This document shows, one piece after another, positions 7,080-13,729 of a stretch of 17,089 nt of DNA. Numbering within the stretch: the first letter of the stretch is position 1; every line of letters starts with the position of its first letter. The notes under the pieces are model-generated. The model saw nothing but the letters and a program-made list of their open reading frames with translations, made no database searches and had not been told where the DNA came from. The position numbers and the translations under genes were made by a program. The stretch is from positions 1-17,089 of the forward strand of contig SPBW01000028.1 of NCBI GenBank assembly GCA_004525685.1, written 5' to 3'. The stretch comes from Candidatus Atribacteria bacterium (lineage in GTDB: Bacteria > Bipolaricaulota > Bipolaricaulia > UBA7950 > UBA9294).

Positions 7080-8291
7080 CTATACACTCTGAAGGGCCCT
7101 TACGATTTCGATCCTTGAATTTCTCCAAGATGGGAATAGGGCGCTGAGCAGCGTTGAGACGAGAATTGTCAGGATCGGCATAATGATGACGCGGGCACTT
7201 AGGCCAAGACGAATCGCTTGAGGGATGGCGGCGCCCGGCGGTGTCCATGTGAAGCCCACTGCATTGAAGGTGAGAATCAGGGCTACGCTGAGTACAGCGC
7301 CCAAGGCTGCTCCAATCACACCAAGCGATGCTGCCTCCAAGAGGAATGATCCGAAGATGCGGCCTCGCGGCGTACCGAATGCTCGCAGCGTGCCGATCTC
7401 ACGACTTCGCTCAAGGAACGATATCGTGAGAACCTCAAGCACGCTGAAGAATACGAGAATGGCAATACCCATCATAGCCAGACCCGAGAATGCACGATAG
7501 AAGGATTCGATCGACTCATAGGAAGGGTTGAGCTGTTTCCAGGTGCGGGCAACCAATGGAATGCCGGTCTCAGTCAGTCGTTGCTGCAATGCGGCAGCAA
7601 CTGCATCCGCTTTGTCAACATCCTCCAGGCCGATGAGGATTCGTTCGATGCCGTCGGTCTTCAGTAGCCGTTGCACAAAGGAGATGGGGAACAATCCCAG
7701 CTGGGCCTCCAGCTCTTCTAGCGCATACACAATCTCGCCCCTCACACTGACTGTCGCGGCATTGAAGTTCCCGGACACTGTCCCTGTAGCAATGTTGACG
7801 CGATCACCTGGCTGCACGCCAAGCTTCCTCGCCAGTGCGCGCCCTAGTACGGCCTCGCGATCTGAGGACTCGTCGAGAGGACTGCCAGCGGCAACGATGC
7901 ACTCGTAATCCTGAAGATCACTGCACGGCACGATACCACGTCCAATGATCAGCGTGCTGCCTGCTTCATCACCCACGAGGCCAGCAAAATTGAGTTGCCA
8001 GGTGACGCTCGACACGCCCTCCAATTCCCATGCCGCTGCAACAACTCGCGCCAGCGTCTCAGGATCGATCAAGTAGTCATATCCCTTCGACGTATTGTCG
8101 AATAGACCAGCTGTTGCGACTTGCAGTGCTCCCGATTCGTCGGCCAGCGATGTCTTCGTCGACAGCAGTGCTTCTTCCACGAAGCCGAGAACGGATACGA
8201 GTACGACAAAGCCGACCACGATCACAGCGAGACTGAAAGCGGTTCGGCGTCGGTTTCGAAAAACGTTTCGCAACGAAATCTTGATTTGCAT
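7080..8291 (-). CDS. ABC transporter permease, FtsX/LolC/MacB type (second copy)
   Basis: This is an inner-membrane permease subunit of a type VII ABC transporter, the LolCDE/MacB class that extrudes substrate using mechanical force. The 403 residues show the class topology. One helix lies near residues 18-38, followed by a large extracytoplasmic MacB-type domain to about 260. Three helices follow near 265-290, 312-337 and 367-388, with the FtsX-domain segment FLERSREIGTLRAFGT between the second and third. That segment is the usual coupling motif touching the ATPase. Two cysteines in the extracytoplasmic domain (PCSDLQDYEC) could form a disulfide and are absent from the sister permease. It starts nine bases after the other permease and is clearly its paralogue, with the same length and matching blocks (LRNVFRNRRRT against LRSLLRNRRRT). 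The two probably form a heterodimer with two copies of the ATPase. Confidence 0.92.
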   Translation of the reverse strand: MQIKISLRNVFRNRRRTAFSLAVIVVGFVVLVSVLGFVEEALLSTKTSLADESGALQVATAGLFDNTSKGYDYLIDPETLARVVAAAWELEGVSSVTWQLNFAGLVGDEAGSTLIIGRGIVPCSDLQDYECIVAAGSPLDESSDREAVLGRALARKLGVQPGDRVNIATGTVSGNFNAATVSVRGEIVYALEELEAQLGLFPISFVQRLLKTDGIERILIGLEDVDKADAVAAALQQRLTETGIPLVARTWKQLNPSYESIESFYRAFSGLAMMGIAILVFFSVLEVLTISFLERSREIGTLRAFGTPRGRIFGSFLLEAASLGVIGAALGAVLSVALILTFNAVGFTWTPPGAAIPQAIRLGLSARVIIMPILTILVSTLLSALFPSWRNSRIEIVRALQSV

Positions 8292-8300
8292 ATCGCCCCC

Positions 8301-9512
8301 CTACTCCACTCTCAATGCGTCGACGACGCGAAGCCGCGAGGTCTGGATAGCCGGAAAGATCGCCGACAGCAGTGTCGCAACGACGCTCACACCGAAGGGT
8401 GGCAGAGCGATCAAGAGACCAATCTGAACAGACAAGACACTTGTCTCCACAGTTCCCGGTGGCTGCCACTGGATGCCAAGGGCATTGAAGCCGAGGCTCA
8501 GGGCAAAGCCGAGGAGAACCCCTGTCACACTTCCTATGACGGCCAGCCAGCCACTCTCCAGAAGCAGTTGACCGAGGACCTCGCCTCGCGTTGTCCCCAA
8601 GGCGCGAATAGTGCCGATCTCGCGTGTGCGCTCTAGGAATGCCAAGGTGAGCACCTGCAGGATGATGAAGAACACGAGAATAAACACCGCCAGCGTGAGA
8701 AAGCCAAACAGGATGTCAAAGAAGCCGGACAGCTGTTTGTAGAAGGGAGACAAGTCATCCCAAGTCCTTACTTCGAATGACAACGCTGCGTCGTCGAGAA
8801 GACGTTGGATGGATGCGGCCTCAGAATTCGTGGCAGAGATGCTCTCCAGGTTGATGATCAAGCGATCGACGCCACTTGTGTTCAGCAGGCGCTGTGCAAA
8901 GGCTACGGGCATGAACAGCGAACGGAGTTCGACTTGTTCGGATGTGAATCGGTAGATGCCCACGATGCGAAGAGGCGTCGCGTTGTACGCGCCATCGACG
9001 GTCGTCAGCGTGAGGGTCACGACGTCATCGACAGTCAATCCAAGGCGGTTGGCAAGCGAACGCCCCATCAGTACCGAAGCGACGTCTGAGGTTCGAAGCG
9101 GACGACCAGCGATGACAAACGCGTCGATGTTGAGCGTGTCATTTTCTGGAACTTGGGACGTGATTCGCACGACTTGGGTCTGGTTTCCCGCCGCGATCAG
9201 GCCGGGGAACTGCAACTGTGAGGTGATTCCAGTGATTTTGTCGCGCCGACCCAGCAGCTGGCGTATCTGCGCTTCGGTCTCAGGCGTGATCAGGTAGTTG
9301 TAGTCCTCTGTGGTGTCATCCCACAGATCGGGCGAGGCAATCTGCAGATTGCCATACTCGTCTACGGTCGTGGCCTGAATCTGCAATCGCGAATCCTCAA
9401 GGAAGCCGAACACAAAGAGAGAAATGGCAGTACCCAGTGCGATGATCGCTACCGACAGCAGGGTGCGTCGGCGATTACGAAGCAGGCTTCGCAAGGGAAT
9501 CCACCAGGTCAT
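8301..9512 (-). CDS. ABC transporter permease, FtsX/LolC/MacB type (first copy)
   Basis: This is the first permease gene of the exporter operon and the partner of the 7080-8291 permease. It is also 403 residues with the same plan: helix near residues 18-38, extracytoplasmic domain to about 260, then three helices. The FtsX coupling segment FLERTREIGTIRALGTTRGE lies just after the second helix. The N-terminal LRSLLRNRRRT basic stretch marks the cytoplasmic side. Its ATG overlaps the ATPase stop as ATGA, so ATPase and permease are translationally coupled. No lipoprotein-specific feature separates LolC/E from MacB or other exporters. MacB-type ATPases are fused to the permease, whereas here the ATPase is a separate gene as in LolCDE. 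The substrate is not determinable; the nearby LolA-like gene favours a lipid or lipoprotein. Confidence 0.92.
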   Translation of the reverse strand: MTWWIPLRSLLRNRRRTLLSVAIIALGTAISLFVFGFLEDSRLQIQATTVDEYGNLQIASPDLWDDTTEDYNYLITPETEAQIRQLLGRRDKITGITSQLQFPGLIAAGNQTQVVRITSQVPENDTLNIDAFVIAGRPLRTSDVASVLMGRSLANRLGLTVDDVVTLTLTTVDGAYNATPLRIVGIYRFTSEQVELRSLFMPVAFAQRLLNTSGVDRLIINLESISATNSEAASIQRLLDDAALSFEVRTWDDLSPFYKQLSGFFDILFGFLTLAVFILVFFIILQVLTLAFLERTREIGTIRALGTTRGEVLGQLLLESGWLAVIGSVTGVLLGFALSLGFNALGIQWQPPGTVETSVLSVQIGLLIALPPFGVSVVATLLSAIFPAIQTSRLRVVDALRVE

Positions 9513-10228
9513 GGCTGACCGCCCTCAATCAATCGGCCGTCGTGAATACGAATCTGACGCTTCGCGTACTTCGTCACTGCAGGATCATGGGTCACGACGA
9601 GAAGCACGACGCAGTGCTCTTCATTGAGCTTGCGCATCAAATCCATAACCTGCGCCCCAGTCTCTGAGTCGAGATTGGCTGTCGGCTCGTCGGCAAGCAC
9701 CAATTTGGGGCGAGTAATCAAGGCACGTGCAATGGCGATGCGTTGCCGCTGTCCGCCGGACAACTCGTTGGGACGGCGTCGTCCTAGCTCGCCCAGCCCG
9801 ACCTCGGCAAGCATGCTGCGAACGCGCTCGGCTCGTTCTATCTTGGGCCGCCTCTGCAGAAGCAACGGGTATTCCGCGTTCTCCGCAGCTGATAGAACCG
9901 GGATCAAGTTGAAGGTCTGGAAGATGAGTCCAATCTTGTCTTTTCGCAACTGTGCAAGCTGGCGCTCAGACAGCGTATTCGTGGACACTCCCTGGATCAG
10001 CACTTCACCTTCTGATGGCCGGTCAATGGCTGAGATGAGGTTGAGGAATGTTGTCTTGCCGCTTCCCGAAGGACCATTGATGACGACGAAGTCGCCCTGC
10101 ATGGCTGCAAAATCGACCTCGCGCAGAGCGTGCACTGTGGATGACCCCACTTGATAGGTTTTTGAGAGCGCGCGAGCTTCGAGAAATGGCAATCCCCGCT
10201 CGTGGCAAAACTGGCTTGTGTTCTCCAT
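9509..10228 (-). CDS. ABC transporter ATP-binding protein, LolD/MacB type
   Basis: This cytoplasmic ATPase subunit powers the two FtsX-type permeases encoded downstream. From the ATG at 10228 it is 239 residues, the usual size of LolD-like ATPases. The site AAAGGGAGAG just upstream favours this ATG over the in-frame start at 10267. All nucleotide-binding motifs are present: Walker A GPSGSGKTT at 52-60, Q-loop glutamine 104 in LIFQTFNLIPVLSAAENAEY, and signature LSGGQ at 156-160. Walker B VLADEP has Asp180 and Glu181, the D-loop follows at NLD, and the switch histidine is 214. The LIFQTFNLIP and ENAEYPLLL segments are typical of the LolD/MacB/FtsE group. A short polar N-terminal extension (MENTSQFCHERGLP) precedes the domain. 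Its stop overlaps the permease ATG by four bases. Confidence 0.95.
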   Translation of the reverse strand: MENTSQFCHERGLPFLEARALSKTYQVGSSTVHALREVDFAAMQGDFVVINGPSGSGKTTFLNLISAIDRPSEGEVLIQGVSTNTLSERQLAQLRKDKIGLIFQTFNLIPVLSAAENAEYPLLLQRRPKIERAERVRSMLAEVGLGELGRRRPNELSGGQRQRIAIARALITRPKLVLADEPTANLDSETGAQVMDLMRKLNEEHCVVLLVVTHDPAVTKYAKRQIRIHDGRLIEGGQP

Positions 10229-10330
10229 CTTCTCTCCCTTTCCTAGCCTCCCAGCATGCGACGGCACTGCGAAATATGCAAATGGTGTATTCTGCGCATG
10301 GAGACATGATGTGAACAGATTGGAGTCCCT
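10229..10330. other. Divergent intergenic region between ABC exporter operon and DsrE-like gene
   Basis: These 102 bases must hold the promoters of both the leftward ABC/LolA-like operon and the rightward DsrE-like gene. On the plus strand TATTCT (about 10288-10293) is a fair -10 candidate, but no good -35 lies 16-18 bases upstream. The ribosome-binding sites at both ends are clear (GGGAGA for the ATPase, TGGAG for the DsrE-like gene). No operator-like inverted repeat stands out. Confidence 0.4.
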
Positions 10331-10666
10331 GTGAATGACAAGCTTGCCGTCATCCTCGCCAGTGGCGATCCACGTGTTCTGGAAATGGGCTTGATGTGCG
10401 CGCGAAGCGCCGCCAAACGCGGGTGGATGTCGGATGTGAAGGTGTTTCTGTTCGGTCCATCAGAAACTCAGATCGCGACGGATCCAGCCTTAGGCGAAGC
10501 CGTTGGAGCGATGATCGAAGAGGGACTCGTGCCTGTGGCTTGAAAGTACTGCTCAGACAAGTACTCGGTTTCGGATCGTCTAGCGCGCCTTGGATGTAGC
10601 ATTGAGTATGTCGGCGAGCCGATCTCCGATGCCATCAAGGCGGGTTACGTTCCCATGGTGTGGTAG
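10331..10666 (+). CDS. DsrE-family selenoprotein (in-frame TGA read as selenocysteine, UxxC)
   Basis: This is a small DsrE/DsrF-like protein, a fold used in sulfur relay and thiol redox work. Translation starts at the GTG at 10331 with GGAG five bases upstream. It runs through KLAVILASGDPRVLEMGLMC and VKVFLFGPSET to VPVA, meets TGA at codon 71 (10541-10543), and continues in the same frame as KYCSDKYSVSDRLARLG and IEYVGEPISDAIKAGY to a TAG at 10664. The full product is 111 residues, normal for this family. Related DsrE proteins carry a CxxC motif at this point, so TGA replaces the first cysteine and gives U-K-Y-C. A SECIS-like hairpin follows the TGA. TGA is a normal stop in zwf, rpiA and other genes here, so it is not generally reassigned. 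The alternatives are a nonsense-mutated gene or a 70-residue truncated product. I infer a thiol/selenol redox role; the substrate is unknown. Confidence 0.85.
10551..10584 (+). promoter_or_regulatory. Candidate bacterial SECIS element
   Basis: I folded this by hand, not with software. GCU-c-AGAC (10551-10558, C10554 bulged) pairs with GUCUAGC (10578-10584), giving seven base pairs that begin seven bases after the TGA. Above an internal loop a short upper stem can form around 10565-10575, with an apical loop starting GGUUU or GUUU. A known feature of bacterial SECIS hairpins is a G at the start of the apical loop, roughly 16-37 bases from the UGA. Here it is about 24-25 bases away. It lies wholly inside the coding sequence, as expected for SelB-dependent insertion in bacteria. 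Confidence 0.65.
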
Positions 10667-10880
10667 CGCAGAGAAGGATTGAGCTCTCAGTTCGTTGATG
10701 CGGGAAAGCGCTGGTGACTCTGGGCTGGTTGCGTGATCCCCCGGCGAGATGTGTCATCCATGGAGAGTCGCTTCCCGAACCAATATACTTGTGCTCAGAA
10801 ATTCTTAAGGCGGTGCAAGCCGCTTGAATCAAGATGGCTTGTTGCCGCGAATCCGTTCTGCCGTGCGAGGAGGCAACAGC
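10667..10880. other. Non-coding gap between DsrE-like selenoprotein gene and amidohydrolase gene
   Basis: This is the longest gene-free stretch in the window (214 bases). It contains the candidate promoter at 10761-10789 and the amidohydrolase ribosome-binding site at its right end. A short imperfect hairpin (AGGCGG/CCGCTT around 10808-10826) lies in the presumed leader without a T tract. I see no terminator for the selenoprotein gene and no riboswitch that I recognise. Confidence 0.5.
10761..10789 (+). promoter_or_regulatory. Possible sigma70-type promoter for the amidohydrolase operon
   Basis: TGGAGA (10761-10766, four of six consensus bases) and TATACT (10784-10789, five of six) are separated by 17 bases. 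They lie about 90 bases before the amidohydrolase GTG. The fit is good by eye but unscored. It could drive the amidohydrolase and the aldo/keto reductase that follows. Confidence 0.45.
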
Positions 10881-12077
10881 GTGCAAGCAATCAAGGGTGC
10901 CACCATTCTTACCCCCGAGCAAACCATTACCAACGGGACCATTCTGATCGAAGGCGGGAAGATCACTGCCGTGGGAGCCGATGTTACGGTTCCAGCCGGG
11001 GCTCAGATTCTCGATGTCACGGGGAGATTCATCATCCCGGGCATGATCGATGCCCATTGCCATACGGGCATATTCTCCGATGGCGTGGGATGGAATCACT
11101 CGGACGGCAACGAGATGACGGATCCCGTCACGCCTCACCTGCGAGCCATTGACGCCATTCATCCAGAAGACAACGCATTCAAGGATCTGCGAGAAGCTGG
11201 CGTCACCTGCATTGGCACGGGGCCTGGATCGGGCAATCTGGTCGGCGGGCAAACGGCCGTCATCAAGACGCGCGGCCGCACCATAGAGGAGATGCTGGTT
11301 CGATTCCCAGGCGGAATGAAGATGGCGCTCGGCGAGAACCCCAAGCGTGTCTATGGCGAGCAGAAGCGCACGCCGTCAACGCGAATGGGAAACGCCGGGA
11401 TTCTGCGTGAGTGGTTGACCAAGGCGCAAGGATATCTGGCCAAGAAGGCCAAGCATGAGCAGAAGCTGGCTGACTTCAAAGCAGGCGTGAAGGATGCGAA
11501 AGAGCCGGAACACTTCGAGATCGATCTGAAGCTGGAAGGGCTTGCCAAGATTCTGACGCGCGAGATTCCAGCGCACATCCATGCCCACCGCGCCGATGAC
11601 ATCATGACTGCCATCCGCCTGGGCAAGGAATTCGATCTCGATCTGATCCTGATTCATGCAACCGAAGGCTACAAAATCGCCGACGTTCTGGCGCAAGAAG
11701 GTGTGCCTTGCATTCCAGGTCCAGTACTCATCTCTCGCTCCAAGTACGAACTACGCGAACTAAGCACCAAGAACGCAGCCATCCTGTCCAAGGCGGGCGT
11801 CAAGATTGCCATTCAGACAGATCAAATGTCGGCAGTGCGACACATTCGTCTAGACGCTGCTGTTGCTGTGAATGAGGGCATGTCTGACGAGGACGCGCTA
11901 CGCGCCATCACACTGACACCGGCTGAACTTCTGCGCGTGGATGACCGTGTCGGAAGTATCGCCGTGGGCAAAGATGCGGATCTTGTCATCCTGTCAGCAC
12001 ATCCATTCGATGTGGCACACAGCCGCGTCGAGCGCGTGCTGATTGAGGGCGAAGTCATCTACGAAGACATGCCGTAG
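10881..12077 (+). CDS. Metal-dependent amidohydrolase family protein
   Basis: This is a predicted cytoplasmic hydrolase of the amidohydrolase superfamily, in the imidazolonepropionase-like group whose members have mostly unknown substrates. The GTG at 10881 is chosen because GAGGAGG lies seven bases upstream and the protein then begins at the family's N-terminal beta domain (AIKGATILTPEQTITNG). It is 398 residues. Metal ligands are visible: HCH at residues 59-61 in DAHCHTG, then HIHAHRADD and LIHATEGYK with further histidines, and an aspartate in IQTDQM. The C-terminus has the usual SIAVGKDADLVIL, closing the beta domain. A charged helical insertion (LAKKAKHEQKLADFKAGVK) lies mid-protein, as is common in this subgroup. 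The aldo/keto reductase starts 23 bases after its stop, so the two are likely co-transcribed. No substrate can be assigned. Confidence 0.9.
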   Translation: MQAIKGATILTPEQTITNGTILIEGGKITAVGADVTVPAGAQILDVTGRFIIPGMIDAHCHTGIFSDGVGWNHSDGNEMTDPVTPHLRAIDAIHPEDNAFKDLREAGVTCIGTGPGSGNLVGGQTAVIKTRGRTIEEMLVRFPGGMKMALGENPKRVYGEQKRTPSTRMGNAGILREWLTKAQGYLAKKAKHEQKLADFKAGVKDAKEPEHFEIDLKLEGLAKILTREIPAHIHAHRADDIMTAIRLGKEFDLDLILIHATEGYKIADVLAQEGVPCIPGPVLISRSKYELRELSTKNAAILSKAGVKIAIQTDQMSAVRHIRLDAAVAVNEGMSDEDALRAITLTPAELLRVDDRVGSIAVGKDADLVILSAHPFDVAHSRVERVLIEGEVIYEDMP

Positions 12078-12100
12078 TTCTTGCTCGAAGCGGAGGGATC

Positions 12101-13108
12101 ATGAAGACGCGATTGCTAGGCAGAACGGGGATTCGCGTATCGAGTCTTTGCTTTGGCACGATGTCATTTGGTGGGGCGGCTGATGATGCAATGTCAGCTG
12201 CCATGTACCATCGATGCCGTGAAGCCGGAATCAACTTCTTTGACTGCGCCAACGTTTACTCGGCTGGCGTTGCTGAAGAGATCTTGGGGCGATTGATCCA
12301 GACCGAACGCAACCAATTGGTCATCGCCTCCAAGGTTGGCTTCCCGATGGGTGAAGGCGTCAATGATCAAGGGCTGTCACGACGCAACATTCTGACCTCT
12401 GTGGAGGCCAGTCTAGGGCGGCTGGCTACGGATAGGCTTGATGTTCTGTTTGTTCATACCTTCGATCCTGATACGCCCATGGAAGAGACCTTGCGTGCGC
12501 TGGATCAACTGGTGCGCGATGGCAAGATCCTTCACACGGGAGTTAGCAACTGGGCGGCTTGGCAGATCGCATTGTCACTTGGGATCTCGGCTTGTGAAGG
12601 TCTGCCAGCCTTTGTCTGTATCCAGCCCATGTACAACCTCGTCAAACGGCAAGTCGAGGTGGAGATTCTGCCATTGGCGGAATCTGAAGGCCTGGGCGTC
12701 ATCTCCTACAGCCCCCTTGGCGGCGGGCTCTTGACCGGCAAGTACGGGTCCTCCAAGAAGCCAGACGGAGGCCGCCTTGTCGACAATACGATGTATGCCA
12801 CGCGCTACGGAAACGATCAGTACTACGAGACGGCGGAACGATTCGAAGTGCTCGCCCGTGAGCAAGGCGTCTCGCCTGCCACGCTGGCTGTGGCATGGGT
12901 TGGCGCACATCCAGCGATCACTGCCCCCATCATTGGGGCGCGAAACCTTGAACAACTAGAGGATTCCCTTGCCGCAGCCGACTTCGACATGCCCCTCAAG
13001 CTCTATGCCGAGATCGCTGCGCTGTCGCCGATGCCGCCGCCAGCCACAGACCGCACCGAGGAACAGCTTGGCGTGGCATACAAGGGCAGTACGGAGAACT
13101 ACAAGTAG
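12101..13108 (+). CDS. Aldo/keto reductase
   Basis: This is an NADP(H)-dependent oxidoreductase of the aldo/keto reductase superfamily that reduces aldehydes or ketones in the cytoplasm. The 335-residue protein has the full catalytic tetrad by position: Asp48 and Tyr53 in FFDCANVYSAG, Lys78 in IASKVG, and His119 in LDVLFVHTFDP. The N-terminal LGRTGIRVSSLCFGTMSFGG is the standard start of the AKR barrel. ISYSPLGGGLLTGKYG and the cofactor-binding PIIGARNLEQLEDSL lie in the C-terminal half. It resembles the Tas/YghZ-like group (AKR11-14) more than eukaryotic AKRs. GGAGGG lies four bases before the ATG. It follows the amidohydrolase closely and precedes xpt by 36 bases, so the whole plus-strand block may share transcripts. 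Its physiological substrate is unknown. Confidence 0.93.
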   Translation: MKTRLLGRTGIRVSSLCFGTMSFGGAADDAMSAAMYHRCREAGINFFDCANVYSAGVAEEILGRLIQTERNQLVIASKVGFPMGEGVNDQGLSRRNILTSVEASLGRLATDRLDVLFVHTFDPDTPMEETLRALDQLVRDGKILHTGVSNWAAWQIALSLGISACEGLPAFVCIQPMYNLVKRQVEVEILPLAESEGLGVISYSPLGGGLLTGKYGSSKKPDGGRLVDNTMYATRYGNDQYYETAERFEVLAREQGVSPATLAVAWVGAHPAITAPIIGARNLEQLEDSLAAADFDMPLKLYAEIAALSPMPPPATDRTEEQLGVAYKGSTENYK

Positions 13109-13144
13109 CGAGACCTGCTCAATTGCGGGACCGGGGGGGAAAGG

Positions 13145-13729
13145 GTGGAGAGGATACGCGAGTGGATATCTCGTGAAGCTGTTGTGCTGGGGCCTGAGTT
13201 TCTACGCGTTGATGGCATCCTCAATCATCGCATCGATCCGGCGTTCATTTCCTTGGTGGGGGAGCAGCTGGCGATTCAGTTCGCTGATGCAGGCGCAAAC
13301 TGCGTACTGACGGCTGAAGCTGCGGGTAACATCGTGGCCTACGAGCTGGCTCGGCGGCTGGGCATTCGCGCGCTGTATGCCAAGAAGGGGAAGGCCTCGA
13401 CCATGATCCGCCCGCTTGTTCGCACAGTCACTTCGCCCACCAAAGGCACGACGACCGAACTGGCCATCAGCTCGGACTATATGGGTTCGCAGGATCGCGT
13501 CATCATTGTGGATGACTTCCTCTATCAAGGGCTGACCAGCGCGGCATTGGCCGACATGGTGGTCGAGGCTGGCGGCACGCTGGTCGGATTCGGATTCGTC
13601 ATCGAGAAGGCATTCGCCCACGGGCGCGATGTCCTGCAATGTTTCGGCGTCCCCATCGCTTCGCTGGCTACGATCGAGTCGATGAATCCCGAGGATGGAT
13701 CTATCGTCTTCTCAGAGGGACGAGCATGA
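13145..13729 (+). CDS. xpt: Xanthine phosphoribosyltransferase (purine salvage)
   Basis: This enzyme joins xanthine (possibly also guanine) to PRPP to form XMP in purine salvage. The 194-residue protein is the same size as Bacillus subtilis Xpt and matches its layout from memory: VVLGPEFLRVDGILNHRIDP near the N-terminus and VLTAEAAGNIVAYELARRLG in the middle. The PRPP loop is RVIIVDDFLYQG near residues 118-129, followed by GFGFVIEKAFAHGRD. The start is a GTG at 13145 with only a G-rich tract (GGGGGGGAAAGG) upstream, so initiation may be modest. The Bacillus gene is controlled by a guanine riboswitch, but the 36-base gap here is too short for one. The TGA overlaps the guaA ATG. This coupling makes sense, since XMP from Xpt is the substrate of GMP synthase. 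Guanine versus xanthine preference is inferred, not shown. Confidence 0.9.
   Translation: MERIREWISREAVVLGPEFLRVDGILNHRIDPAFISLVGEQLAIQFADAGANCVLTAEAAGNIVAYELARRLGIRALYAKKGKASTMIRPLVRTVTSPTKGTTTELAISSDYMGSQDRVIIVDDFLYQGLTSAALADMVVEAGGTLVGFGFVIEKAFAHGRDVLQCFGVPIASLATIESMNPEDGSIVFSEGRA

Noticed and set aside
8121..8636. 171-residue plus-strand frame across the junction of the two FtsX permeases.
   Set aside because: Antisense to two intact permease genes and without any family-like pattern.
10331..10543. A complete 70-residue protein ending at the TGA, with the rest as non-coding.
   Set aside because: The family-like sequence, including the second Cys of the motif and a typical C-terminal half, continues in the same frame for 40 codons to a TAG, which chance would not give.
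10541..10543. Genome-wide reassignment of TGA to Trp or Gly.
   Set aside because: zwf, rpiA, xpt, the EamA gene and the nucleoside hydrolase all end at TGA with correct family lengths, and tryptophan is encoded by TGG throughout.
10545..10565. AGTACT repeat pairing with itself (9-base loop) as the SECIS element.
   Set aside because: The loop would begin only seven bases after the TGA, too close for the known bacterial SECIS spacing; the 10551-10584 structure fits better.
10635..11252. 205-residue minus-strand frame opposite the amidohydrolase.
   Set aside because: It is antisense to a well-supported enzyme, has no recognisable motif, and no ribosome-binding site was evident.
13109..13144. 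Guanine riboswitch upstream of xpt, as in Bacillus.
   Set aside because: Only 36 bases separate the aldo/keto reductase stop from the xpt start, too few for the aptamer, and no aptamer-like pairing is seen.
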